Assembly (NCBI GenBank): GCA_021324465.1
Contig: JAJPJB010000084.1
Span: 54,823 to 118,822 of the forward strand
Origin: Hyphomicrobiaceae bacterium
Lineage (GTDB): Bacteria > Pseudomonadota > Alphaproteobacteria > Rhizobiales > Xanthobacteraceae
Direction: 5' to 3'
Length of the DNA stretch: 64,000 bases
A model generated the notes under the pieces. That model ran no database searches, was not told the origin of the DNA, and saw only the letters and a program-made list of their open reading frames with translations. The position numbers were made by a program, and so were the translations under genes. Positions 34,150-43,532 of the stretch are shown here, one piece after another; the stretch's first letter is position 1; each line of letters starts with the position of its first letter.

Positions 34150-35276
34150 CGTTCCGTAAGCTTCTCGCCAAGAAAGGTGCGGACTGCGCCCGCATCGACG
34201 CCATTCTCCACGAAAGCCGCGCCGATGCCGCGAACCAAGATAAATGTAAGCATTCCCCGTTTGACTTTCTTGTCCTGAGCAATCAGCTCCATCAGCCGGT
34301 CGAGGCTGGGCAGCGGCCCTGAAACATCGCAAGGACGAGTGGGCAGGCCGACCTCGGCCAAATGGCGACGCGCGCGTTCGGCTTCGGTCGCCGGCAAGAG
34401 GCCCTGCTTGGCCGAAAAGGCGAAGGCAAGCGCCATGCCGAGGGCGACTGCTTCGCCGTGCAGCAGCCGATCGGAGAAGCCGCAGCCCGCCTCGAAGGCA
34501 TGGCCGAAGGTGTGGCCGAGATTGAGCAGCGCGCGGTCGCCGGTCTCACGCTCGTCGCGCGCCACGATCGCCGCCTTGGCGCGGCAGCTCACGGCGATGG
34601 CGTGTTCGCGTGCGGGACCGCCGGCGAAGACCTCGCGCCAATTGCTTTCAAGCCAGGCGAAGAACGGCGCATCGCCGAGCAGCCCGTATTTTGCCACCTC
34701 CGCATAGCCGGCGCGGAATTCGCGCTCAGGCAGGCTGTCGAGCAGAGCGGTATCGGCGAGCACGAGAAGCGGTTGGTGGAAGGCGCCGACCAGGTTCTTG
34801 CCATGCGCCGAATCGATCGCGGTCTTGCCGCCGACCGAGGAATCGACGTCGGCGAGCAAGGTGGTCGGTACTTGCACATAGTCCAAACCGCGGCGCACCA
34901 CGGCGGCGACGAAACCGGCCAGATCGCCGATGACCCCGCCACCAAGCGCAATGATGAGATCGCCGCGCTCGATGCGCGAGGCGATGACCGCCTCGCAGAC
35001 TTGCTCGAAGCCGCGATAGCTTTTCGAGCCTTCGCCCGGCGGCACGACGATGTGCTGCATCGGCACGCCGGCATGGGCGAGCGCGGCCTCGGCGGCCGCA
35101 AGATGCAGCCGCGCGACGTTTTCGTCGGTCACGATGGCCGCCTTGGCGCCCGGGCGCAGCGCCGCGATGCGCGCCCCGAGTGAGGCAAGGAGACCACGCC
35201 CGATCACGATGTCATAGCTGCGGTCGCCGAGCGCGACCGGGACCATCGTGGCGTCGCTGCGCAGCGGCGCCGTCAT
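34146..35276 (-). CDS. aroB: 3-dehydroquinate synthase
   Basis: AroB converts DAHP to 3-dehydroquinate using NAD and a divalent metal, step two of the shikimate pathway. The 376-residue protein has the NAD-binding stretch ALGGGVIGDLAGFVAAVVRR, the family motif VQVPTTLLADVDSSVGGKTA and the metal-binding ALLNLGHTFGHAFEAGCGF. It overlaps aroK by four bases upstream (ATGA) and the CorC-type gene downstream. Order and overlaps are as in other Hyphomicrobiales. Confidence 0.97.
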   Translation of the reverse strand: MTAPLRSDATMVPVALGDRSYDIVIGRGLLASLGARIAALRPGAKAAIVTDENVARLHLAAAEAALAHAGVPMQHIVVPPGEGSKSYRGFEQVCEAVIASRIERGDLIIALGGGVIGDLAGFVAAVVRRGLDYVQVPTTLLADVDSSVGGKTAIDSAHGKNLVGAFHQPLLVLADTALLDSLPEREFRAGYAEVAKYGLLGDAPFFAWLESNWREVFAGGPAREHAIAVSCRAKAAIVARDERETGDRALLNLGHTFGHAFEAGCGFSDRLLHGEAVALGMALAFAFSAKQGLLPATEAERARRHLAEVGLPTRPCDVSGPLPSLDRLMELIAQDKKVKRGMLTFILVRGIGAAFVENGVDAGAVRTFLGEKLTER

Positions 35277-35881
35277 GCGCCGCTCCCGTTGTGCGCGGGC
35301 ACGCCGAGGAAATCCACGAGCGACTTCAAGATCTCCGTCACGATCGCATCATGCGGCGCTTCGCGCGACTGCACGGTGAGGTCGGCCTGCGCATAGACCG
35401 GCTCGCGCGTGAACAGGAGTTGGCGCAGCGTCTCCGCCGGATCGGCGGTGTTAAGCATCGGCCGCTCGTGCTTGCGCTTGGCGATGCGCCGCAACAGCAC
35501 CTCCAGTTCGGCCTTCAGCCAGATCGATACGCCCTTCGCTCTGATCGCTGCGCGCGTGTCGGCATTCATCACCGCGCCGCCGCCGGTCGCTAGAACCTGC
35601 GGGCCGCCCTCCAGCAGGCGCGCAATCACACGCGCTTCGCCGCTGCGAAAATCCGCTTCTCCGTGGCGCGCGAATATGTCGGCGATGCTCATGCCGGCGG
35701 CCTTCTCGATTTCGGTATCGGCATCGACAAAGGGCAGCCCAAGCCGCGCGGCCAGCCGGCGCCCGATCGAGGACTTGCCCACGCCCATCATGCCAGTGAG
35801 CACGATCGAACGCCGCCCCAAGCGGGCAAGGATCGCGCTCGCCAGCGCCGCATCATCATTTTGTACTGCAATATCAGTCAT
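35273..35881 (-). CDS. aroK: Shikimate kinase
   Basis: AroK phosphorylates shikimate with ATP. The 202-residue protein has Walker A GMMGVGKSSIG, the shikimate-binding DTEIEKAAGMSIADIF and FRSGEARVIARLL, and the ATP-lid GGGAVMNADTRAAIR. ATG at 35881 precedes MTDIAVQNDDAAL. It is the first gene of the coupled aroK-aroB operon. Confidence 0.96.
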   Translation of the reverse strand: MTDIAVQNDDAALASAILARLGRRSIVLTGMMGVGKSSIGRRLAARLGLPFVDADTEIEKAAGMSIADIFARHGEADFRSGEARVIARLLEGGPQVLATGGGAVMNADTRAAIRAKGVSIWLKAELEVLLRRIAKRKHERPMLNTADPAETLRQLLFTREPVYAQADLTVQSREAPHDAIVTEILKSLVDFLGVPAHNGSGA

Positions 35882-36103
35882 TTACCTGTTCACTCGATCG
35901 CCAGCGCCGAGGCTCTCGATGACTCTCAATGCACGATCCAAATCCGTACATGCCTTATCAGATCGGCAGCGGGCGCGCTTGCCGAAACGGGCGCGAACCT
36001 GCTTGCCAGTGCGGCGCGAACATGATCGTACTGCCTCCCGCCCTCGGGCACCAAGGGGACAGGCGCAAGCGCCGGTGCTGCGGGATTTTGCGGAAACGCG
36101 TCA

Positions 36104-36253
36104 ATGCCGAGCCTGCTTCGGTTGCTCACCGTCATTGCTGTGCTGGCCGCGGCCGTCTATGGCAGCCTCTACGCGCTCGCACATTTCGTTCAGCCCAAGC
36201 CACGTGAGATCAGCGTGACAATCCCCCCGGACAAGTTCTTCAAGGAACGCTGA
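36104..36253 (+). CDS. 49-residue single-pass membrane miniprotein upstream of xerD
   Basis: The frame begins MPSLLRLLTVIAVLAAAVYG and ends with a polar tail PKPREISVTIPPDKFFKER. It has one N-terminal membrane helix or uncleaved signal. Its stop codon is eight bases before the xerD start, so the two are likely translated from one message. Short proteins of this plan (membrane helix, then KPREI-x-V-x-IPP) occur before xerD in related genomes from memory of the group. No function is known. The conserved-looking tail and tight spacing are the support. Confidence 0.65.
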   Translation: MPSLLRLLTVIAVLAAAVYGSLYALAHFVQPKPREISVTIPPDKFFKER

Positions 36254-36260
36254 GCCAGCC

Positions 36261-37247
36261 ATGAGTCAGACGATGGCCAGATCCTATCCGGCCGCCAAAA
36301 CCGCCCGCGCAAAACGCGCGCGAAATTCCGACGGACGGCTCATTGGGCTCTATCTCGACATGCTGGCGGCGGAGCGCGGCGCCGCTGCCAATACGCTTGC
36401 CGCCTACGGCCGCGATCTCGACGATTTGGCCGACTATCTGAAAGATAGCCGCCGCTCGATCGCCGCCGCGCGCACCGAGGATCTGCGCGCCTATCTCGGC
36501 GAGCTCGACCGGCGCGGCATGCGCGTTACCACGCTCGCGCGGCGGCTCTCGGCGATGCGCCAGCTCTATCGCTTTCTTTATGCCGAAGGCCATCGTGCCG
36601 ACGATCCCGCGGCCGTTCTTGAAGGGCCGAGGCGCGAGCGCGCCCTGCCCAAAACGCTCACCCTTGCCGAAGTCGACCGCCTGCTGCGCGCGGCGAACGC
36701 CTACGATCCGGCCGCGCCGCTGCCGGTGCGGCTGCGCGCGGCGCGGCTCGCTTGTCTGGTCGAGCTTCTTTATGCGACGGGCTTGCGCGTCTCCGAGCTT
36801 GTCGGGCTGCCCGTTTCGGCGGCGCGCAGAGACGCCCGCGTCATCGTCGTCCGTGGCAAGGGCAACAAGGAGCGCATGGTGCCGCTCAACGAGGCGGCCA
36901 AGCGCGCCATGACACGTTACCTCGCGCTGCTGCGCGAATCCGCGCCGGGCGCGGAGTCGAAATGGCTATTCCCGTCATTCGGCGAGGCCGGCCATCTCAC
37001 GCGCCAGCACTTTGCACGCGAGCTCAAGGCGCTGGCCGCGGGCGCCGGCTTGCGCGCGGCGCAGTTGAGCCCTCACGTCTTGCGGCATGCCTTCGCCAGC
37101 CATCTTCTGCACAACGGCGCCGACCTGCGTGTCGTACAGACATTGCTCGGCCATGCCGACATCTCGACCACTCAGATCTACACCCATGTCCTCGAAGAGC
37201 GCCTTAAAAGCCTGGTCCGCGATCTGCATCCGCTGGCGCGGGATTGA
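36261..37247 (+). CDS. xerD: Site-specific tyrosine recombinase XerD
   Basis: XerD, with XerC, resolves chromosome dimers at dif. The 328-residue protein has the N-terminal SAM-like domain (GLYLDMLAAERGAAANTLAA) and the catalytic domain with Arg in LYATGLRVSELVGLP, Lys in VVRGKGNKERMVPLN, His-x-x-Arg in LSPHVLRHAFASHLL, His in LLGHADISTTQ and nucleophile Tyr in IYTHV. It is a housekeeping gene here, not a mobile-element integrase; it sits between aroK and accA as in other rhizobia. Confidence 0.96.
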   Translation: MSQTMARSYPAAKTARAKRARNSDGRLIGLYLDMLAAERGAAANTLAAYGRDLDDLADYLKDSRRSIAAARTEDLRAYLGELDRRGMRVTTLARRLSAMRQLYRFLYAEGHRADDPAAVLEGPRRERALPKTLTLAEVDRLLRAANAYDPAAPLPVRLRAARLACLVELLYATGLRVSELVGLPVSAARRDARVIVVRGKGNKERMVPLNEAAKRAMTRYLALLRESAPGAESKWLFPSFGEAGHLTRQHFARELKALAAGAGLRAAQLSPHVLRHAFASHLLHNGADLRVVQTLLGHADISTTQIYTHVLEERLKSLVRDLHPLARD

Positions 37248-37365
37248 TCGGCGCAAGCATTAACATGGAACCGCGCTCTTTCTTGACTTCGCCGCGCCTG
37301 GTGGGCGAGTTAGCCGCGCCCGCGGCGCCCGCCGTGCGACATTATGGTGCCGGTTGACCGTAGCG

Positions 37366-38322
37366 ATGCGTTCCTATCTCGATTTCGAAAAGCCGGTGGC
37401 CGAACTCGAGGCCAAGATCGAGGAGCTGCGCGCGCTGCAAAGAAGCGGCGATGCGATCGCCATCGGCGAGGAAATCAACCGCATCGAAACCAAGGCGGCG
37501 CTGGCGCTGAAGGAGCTGTATGCCTCGCTCACGCCCTGGCAGAAAACCCAGGTTGCGCGCCATCCGCAGCGGCCGCATTTTCTCGACTACATCGGACAAC
37601 TGATCACGGACTTCGTGCCGCTCGCCGGCGACCGCAAGCACGGCGAGGACGCCGCGATCGTCGGCGGCTTTGGGCGCTTTCGCGGCGAATCGGTCTGCGT
37701 CATCGGCCTTGAAAAGGGCTCCGATACCGAGAGCCGGCTCAAGCACAATTTCGGCATGGCGCGACCGGAAGGCTACCGCAAGGCGGCACGGCTCATGGCG
37801 ATGGCGGACCATTTCGACGTACCGGTCATCGCGCTGATTGACACCGCCGGCGCCTATCCCGGCATTGGCGCCGAGGAGCGCGGCCAGGCCGAGGCCATCG
37901 CGCGCTCGACCGAGGCCTGCCTTGCGCTCGGCGTGCCGAATGTGGCGCTGATTATCGGCGAAGGCGGCTCGGGCGGCGCGATTGCCATCGCTACCGCCAA
38001 TCGCGTGCTGATGCTCGAACACGCTGTCTACAGCGTTATTTCGCCGGAAGGCGCGGCGTCGATCCTGTGGCGCGACACGACGCGCGCGCAGGATGCCGCC
38101 GCCAACATGAAAATCACGGCACAGGATTTGGTGCGTTTTGGCGTGGTCGACGCGGTCGTGCCGGAGCCGACCGGCGGCGCGCATCGCGACCCGGTGGCCG
38201 CCATCGCCGCGGCCGGCGAGGCGATCGGTTCAGCGCTCACCGAATTCCGCGGCATCGACCACGCCACCGTCCGACGCATGCGCCGCGACAAGTTCGCCGC
38301 GATCGGCCGCACTCTGGCATAG
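37366..38322 (+). CDS. accA: Acetyl-CoA carboxylase carboxyltransferase subunit alpha
   Basis: AccA with AccD transfers CO2 from biotin carrier to acetyl-CoA, making malonyl-CoA for fatty acid synthesis. The 318-residue protein starts MRSYLDFEKPVAELEAKIEE and contains RPEGYRKAARLMAMADHF, LIDTAGAYPGIGAEERGQA and LIIGEGGSGGAIAIATANR, all family signatures. I chose the ATG at 37366 over a TTG at 37354 because it gives the usual N-terminus. It lies downstream of xerD after a 118-base gap. Confidence 0.97.
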   Translation: MRSYLDFEKPVAELEAKIEELRALQRSGDAIAIGEEINRIETKAALALKELYASLTPWQKTQVARHPQRPHFLDYIGQLITDFVPLAGDRKHGEDAAIVGGFGRFRGESVCVIGLEKGSDTESRLKHNFGMARPEGYRKAARLMAMADHFDVPVIALIDTAGAYPGIGAEERGQAEAIARSTEACLALGVPNVALIIGEGGSGGAIAIATANRVLMLEHAVYSVISPEGAASILWRDTTRAQDAAANMKITAQDLVRFGVVDAVVPEPTGGAHRDPVAAIAAAGEAIGSALTEFRGIDHATVRRMRRDKFAAIGRTLA

Positions 38323-38539
38323 CGGTAAGGCGGTAACGGGCTCGCCGGATCGGCTCTTGCCACAATGTTGCCTTGATTTTTCCTCTCGCCGCAAAAACAC
38401 TAATTTCTTGGTACTTAAGGTCAATTTTGCAGAAATTTTACCATTCTTGAGCACCGGCACGATCAATCCGCGCCGCGCCGAGCGGTCGCCTTGCGAAAGC
38501 CACCTCTTAGGGATATCGATTATCCAGTGATGGCACGGG

Positions 38540-40117
38540 GTGGTCCATCTGTCGGGGAATTCGCCGTTGATCCGCGCCTGCGTTGATCGCGCCCTGAGGC
38601 TGCGCGCACGGAGCCTGCGCGCGCTGGCGACCTTCGCCGCCCTCGGCGGCGCGCTGGCGCTTGCCGGCTGCTACGGCGACGAGGGCTATCAGATCCCGAC
38701 CAGGGCGATGAAAGAATTGTCGCCGGAGATGCTCACCCTGCTCGAACAAAAGAACATGCCGAAGGATTCGCCGATCCTCATCCGCATCTTCAAGGAAGAA
38801 TCGGAGCTTGAGGTCTGGAAGCAGGACACGACCGGCCGCTACAATCTTTTGAAGGTCTATCCGATCTGCCGTTGGTCGGGCGAGCTCGGGCCGAAAAAGG
38901 TGCAAGGCGACCGGCAGGCGCCGGAAGGCTTCTATTCGATCACCCCCGGCTTGATGAATCCGAACTCTAACTATTATCTCGCCATCAATATCGGCTTCCC
39001 CAACGCCTTCGATAAAGCCAACAATTACAGCGGCGCATTCTTGATGATTCACGGCGACTGCTCGTCCGCCGGCTGCTATGCCATGACCGACGAACAGATC
39101 GGCGAAATCTATTCGCTGGCGCGCGAGGCCTTTCTCGGCGGCCAGAAGGAATTCCAGATCCAAGCCTATCCATTCCGCATGACGCCCAAGAATCTGGCGC
39201 GGCATCGCAACAATCCGAACATGGCGTTCTGGAAAATGCTGAAAGAGGGCAACGACCATTTCGAGGTGACGCATCTCGAGCCGAAGGTCGATGTCTGCGA
39301 AAAGCATTATGTGTTCGACGCGCAGCCGCCGGAGAACTCGACCAAGCCGCTGGTGTTCAACCCGACCGGACGCTGCCCGGCTTATGAGGTGCCGCAAGAC
39401 ATCGCGGGGCCGGCGCTCGAGAAGCAGCGCAATGACGACTATCAGGTTGCGCAATTGAGCAATGTTACGCCCGTTGCGCCGGTCGTCATGGGGACCGATG
39501 GCGGCATGAATCGGGTGTTCGTCGCCAAGCTCCAAACCACCGGGCCATTCTATGACAATGACGGCCATCTGCACGCGCCGCCCGTTCATCCCGGCATGCC
39601 GGAGCCGACGCTCAGCGGCCCGCGCGAAGACCCGCTGGCGACCTCCTCGGTGGCGTCGTCGAGCAGCGGCGCCTCGCGCGGCCTGTTCAGTGCGCTGTTC
39701 GCAAAGCCGAGCACCCCGCCTGCGCCGCAAAACCAGGTTGCCTCCGCGGCGACCAGCGATCAGCCGACCAACTTCTTCGCGAGCTGGTTCAAGCCGAAGA
39801 GCGAGACCGCGCCGGCCGCGACGACGAATGCTCAGGGGGTGGCACTTGCAGGATTGCGGCCCGACGGCACGCCACGCAAGGCCGAAGCTCAGAAAGCCGA
39901 GCCGCAGCGGCCGACGGCCCAGAAGGCCGGAACACAGGGCGCCGAGACGCCGAAACCCAAGACAACCGCGCCGATCAGTGCGTCGGCCAGAGCGGCGCCA
40001 GACAAGCCGCAGCAGGACGCCGATGCCGCGACGCCGCCCGTAGCGGGCTTGATCAGAGGCGCACAGCCGGTAATTCCAGCCGGCAGTTTCGACAGCCGCT
40101 GGGCCGGGCTCCAGTAA
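38540..40117 (+). CDS. L,D-transpeptidase lipoprotein (YafK-like YkuD domain) with disordered tail
   Basis: A 525-residue exported protein that probably crosslinks or modifies peptidoglycan. It has a lipobox LAGC (Cys 44), then a YkuD-type catalytic domain with EGFYSITPG and the active-site motif HGDCSSAGC (His 171, Cys 179) of the YafK branch. From about residue 330 it is Ala/Pro/Ser/Thr/Lys-rich and probably disordered, with Lys/Glu/Ala-type repeats (AEAQKAEPQRPTAQKAGTQ). The start is GTG; other in-frame starts slightly downstream would still keep the lipobox. The gap before it is AT-rich and likely holds the promoter. Confidence 0.9.
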   Translation: MVHLSGNSPLIRACVDRALRLRARSLRALATFAALGGALALAGCYGDEGYQIPTRAMKELSPEMLTLLEQKNMPKDSPILIRIFKEESELEVWKQDTTGRYNLLKVYPICRWSGELGPKKVQGDRQAPEGFYSITPGLMNPNSNYYLAINIGFPNAFDKANNYSGAFLMIHGDCSSAGCYAMTDEQIGEIYSLAREAFLGGQKEFQIQAYPFRMTPKNLARHRNNPNMAFWKMLKEGNDHFEVTHLEPKVDVCEKHYVFDAQPPENSTKPLVFNPTGRCPAYEVPQDIAGPALEKQRNDDYQVAQLSNVTPVAPVVMGTDGGMNRVFVAKLQTTGPFYDNDGHLHAPPVHPGMPEPTLSGPREDPLATSSVASSSSGASRGLFSALFAKPSTPPAPQNQVASAATSDQPTNFFASWFKPKSETAPAATTNAQGVALAGLRPDGTPRKAEAQKAEPQRPTAQKAGTQGAETPKPKTTAPISASARAAPDKPQQDADAATPPVAGLIRGAQPVIPAGSFDSRWAGLQ

Positions 40118-40185
40118 CCGGCCGGCAGAGGACGGACCACCGATCAGCCTCTATCCGTCTTCTGTCGCCTGTGCTCCGTCGTCGG

Positions 40186-43060
40186 CTATACGTATTTTCC
40201 GTGGCAATGCTTGAATTTCTTGCCTGACCCGCAGGGGCACGGCTCGTTGCGGCCGACCTTGCCCCAGCTTTGCGGGTCCTTCGGATTGCGCGCCGGCCGC
40301 GTCACGCGTGGCGAGAACGCAGCGGCCGGACCAGCGCCATGTGCAACGGCACTCGGTGCGCCGGCATTCGGCGCGGCGCCGATGCCATGACGCGCCAGCG
40401 TCTCGGCGCCGGCCATGGCCAGCGCCATTTCGTCCTCGCCGGTGGTCGGATCAACCTTGTGCGCTTCCATCGCTGGCAGCGGCGCCGGCTGCGCCAAAGG
40501 CTGTTGGGCGACGATCTCGACGCGCATCAGTTGTGCGGTCACGTTCTCGCGCAGACTCTGGCTCATCGATTCGAACAGGCTGAAGGCTTCGGCCTTTATT
40601 CGTTGAGCGGATCGCGCTGCCCGTAGCCGCGCAGCCCAATGACCTGGCGCAGATGGTCGAGCATGACCAGATGCTCGCGCCAGAGATGATCGAGGGTCTG
40701 CAGCAGAATCGATTTCTCGATATAGCGGATGACATCGGCGCCCCACTGCGCGACTTTCGCCGCCATATGCTCGTCGGCGCGACGCTCGACACGGGCAAAA
40801 ATCTCCTCGTCGGCGATACCTTCTTCCTTGGCCCATTCGTCGACCGGCAGATCAAGGCCAAGCACGCGCTTGAGCTCCTCGCGCAGGCCGGCGACGTCCC
40901 ACTGCTCCGGATAGGCATTTTCCGGCACGTGCTTGGCGACAAGATCGTCGATGACGGTGTGGCGCATGTCGGCGACCACCTCGCCGACCGCCTGATCCTC
41001 CATCCATTCGACGCGCTGATCAAAAATGACCTTGCGCTGATCGTTCATGACGTTGTCGAATTTCAGGATGTTCTTGCGGATGTCGAAGTTGCGCGCCTCG
41101 ACCTTCTGCTGCGCCTTTTCCAGCGCCTTGTTGATCCAGGGATGGATGATGGCTTCGTTTTCCTTCAAGCCGAGTTTTTGCAGCATGCCGTCGAGCTTGT
41201 CGGTGCCGAAGATGCGCATCAGGTCGTCTTCGAGCGACAGGAAGAATTTGGAATGGCCCGGATCGCCCTGGCGGCCGGAGCGGCCGCGCAGCTGATTGTC
41301 GATGCGCCGGCTCTCGTGGCGCTCGGTGCCGAGCACGTAAAGTCCGCCGGCGGCGAGCGCCTTCTCCTTCAGGCGCGCGACTTGGGCGCGGATTTCCGCC
41401 GCGCGCGGATGCTTCTCGCGCTCGCGCGGATCTTCGATGTCGTTAAGCTCCTGGCGGATGCGCATATCGGCATTGCCGCCAAGCTGAATATCGGTACCGC
41501 GGCCGGCCATATTGGTGGCAATTGTAATCGCGCCCGGCACGCCGGCCTGCGCAATGATCTGCGCTTCCTGTTCGTGATAGCGCGCATTGAGCACGGCGAA
41601 CACTTTTGCCTTGGTGGCACCTTCGTCACCGCCATAGAGCGCGGCAAAAGCGTTGGGATCAGAAAAATCGTGCTGCTCCCAGCCGCTCTTGCGCAGCATC
41701 TCTGCGAGCTGTTCGGATTTCTCGATCGACGTCGTGCCGACCAGGACCGGCTGGCCGCGTTTTTTGCAGTCCTCGATCAGCGCAAGAATGGCGCGGAACT
41801 TTTCCGCCGACGTGCGATAGACCTCGTCGTCATCGTCGAGACGGATCATCGGCATGTTGGTCGGGATTTCAGAACCTCGAGCTCGTAAATGTCCTGGAAC
41901 TCGTCCGCTTCGGTCATCGCCGTGCCGGTCATGCCGGCGAGCTTCTCGTACATGCGGAAGTAATTCTGGAACGTGATCGAGGCGAGCGTCTGATTTTCCG
42001 GCTGGATCGGCTGATGCTCCTTGGCTTCGAGCGCCTGATGCAGTCCTTCCGAATAGCGCCGGCCCGGCATCATGCGGCCGGTGAATTCGTCGATGATCAC
42101 GACCTCGCCGTTGCGCACGATGTAGTCCTTGTCGCGCTGGAACAGCTTGTGCGCACGCAGGGCCTGGTTCACATGGTGGACCACCGAGACATTCTCGACG
42201 TCATAGAGCGAATCCGATTTGAGGAGGCCGGCGTCGCGCAGCCAGTTCTCCATCTTCTCCATGCCGATCTCGGTAAGATTGACGGTGCGCTGCTTTTCGT
42301 CGAGCTCGTAATCGTCCTTGTGGAGCTTGGGAATATAGGCGTCGATCGTATTGTAGAACTCGGAACGGTCGTCGAGCGGGCCGGAAATGATGAGTGGGGT
42401 GCGCGCTTCGTCGATCAGGATTGAGTCGACCTCGTCGACGATGGCATAGACATGACCGCGCTGCACCATGTCCTCGAGCCGGTATTTCATATTGTCGCGC
42501 AGATAATCGAAGCCGAGCTCGTTATTGGTGCCGTAGGTGACGTCGCAATCGTATTGCTTCTTGCGCTCGTTATCGTCGAGGCCGTGCACGATGACGCCGA
42601 CGGTCAACCCCAGAAAGTTGTAGATCTGCCCCATCCATTCGGCGTCGCGCTTGGCCAGGTAGTCGTTGACTGTGACGACATGGACGCCGCGGCCGGACAG
42701 CGCGTTCAGATAGACCGGCAGCGTCGCGACCAGCGTCTTGCCCTCGCCGGTCTTCATCTCGGAAATCTTGCCCTCGTGCAGGACCATGCCGCCGATCAGC
42801 TGGACGTCGAAATGGCGCTGGCCGAGCGTGCGCTTGCCGGCCTCGCGCACGGTGGCAAAGGCCGGCACGAGAATGTCATCAAGGGTGGCGCCTTCGGCGA
42901 GCTGCTTCTTGAATTCCTCGGTGCGGGCGCGCAGCGCTTCGTCGGACAGCGCCTCGAGCTCCGCTTCCAGCGCGTTAATGGCTTCGACGCGGGGCCGATA
43001 GGAACGAATCCGGCGCTCGTTGGCGGATCCGAACAGTTTGCGGGCGACAGCGCCGATCAT
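40186..43060 (-). CDS. secA: Preprotein translocase ATPase SecA, interrupted by two apparent 1-base deletions
   Basis: SecA drives protein export through SecYEG. From ATG at 43060 the reading frame shows [20 protein letters not shown], Walker A (MKTGEGKTL) and [20 protein letters not shown], but leaves frame near 41870, reaching a stop within 30 bases. The next part continues at once in another frame ([20 protein letters not shown] expected), runs to RDPLNE and meets TAA at about 40596. The third part goes on in another frame ([19 protein letters not shown]) to the C-terminal zinc motif [14 protein letters not shown]. With one base restored at each site the product has 958 residues, a normal SecA. 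As secA is essential, sequencing or assembly error is more likely than true loss. Confidence 0.9.
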
Positions 43061-43532
43061 TGCATCATCATCCTTGTTAGCGGCGGACGAACCGGCATCG
43101 CGACGTCCGGCCACCGCGCCTTTGGCGACTGCTGATTAATGGACCACGCTGCATTAAGCACGATCTTTGGCCGAAAACCGGTTCCCTTTTCGGATATAGT
43201 GCTCGGGGATCATAGTTGTTCCGGATTTGACGATCCGGATCGGTCGTTGTCTCGCAGGCGGCGGGGTCCAACCAGCGGAAAATGCGGCGCTATTCGGGCT
43301 GCAGCAAGGCGACTGAACGTCCCAATTTCCAGCCGAGAGATAAGAGGAGGTCGTTTTTTTGTCAATGCAAAGGGCTGAATTCACGCCCTCGTTAGGCGGT
43401 CGCGCCACTCTGCCATTGCCAAGGACAGGCGTTTCGGCGACTGTCCGCGCCGACCCGGACCGCAAGATAATCAAGGCGTCCGATATCCGGCACGAACCGG
43501 CGATTATTCGCCCTGGCAAAGGATCGCGTTCA
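43061..43532. other. Intergenic region between secA and the parvulin gene
   Basis: This 470-base region separates two divergent genes, secA (minus) and the parvulin (plus). It holds the dispersed repeat at 43150-43216 and promoters for both, which I cannot place with confidence. A longer in-frame start for the parvulin (43359) would run through much of it, but it lacks a signal peptide at the right place. Confidence 0.5.
43150..43216. repeat. Dispersed rhizobial repeat (GATCTTT..CCGAAAACCGGTTCCC type)
   Basis: The core AAGCACGATCTTTGGCC is followed by GAAAACCGGTTCCCTTTTC and closes with GTGCTC. It resembles the widespread rhizobial element agcatgatctttccgaaaaccggttccc-acttttcgg, and is related in style to the element at 15190-15298. 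It lies upstream of secA. Confidence 0.65.

Noticed and set aside
40590..41880. Programmed -1 frameshifting in secA
   Set aside because: Neither site shows a clear slippery heptamer with downstream structure, two such events in one essential gene would be extraordinary, and missing single bases explain both.
40653..41888. Open frame of 411 codons antisense to secA
   Set aside because: Mirror of the secA codon bias; no conserved motif and no ribosome site.
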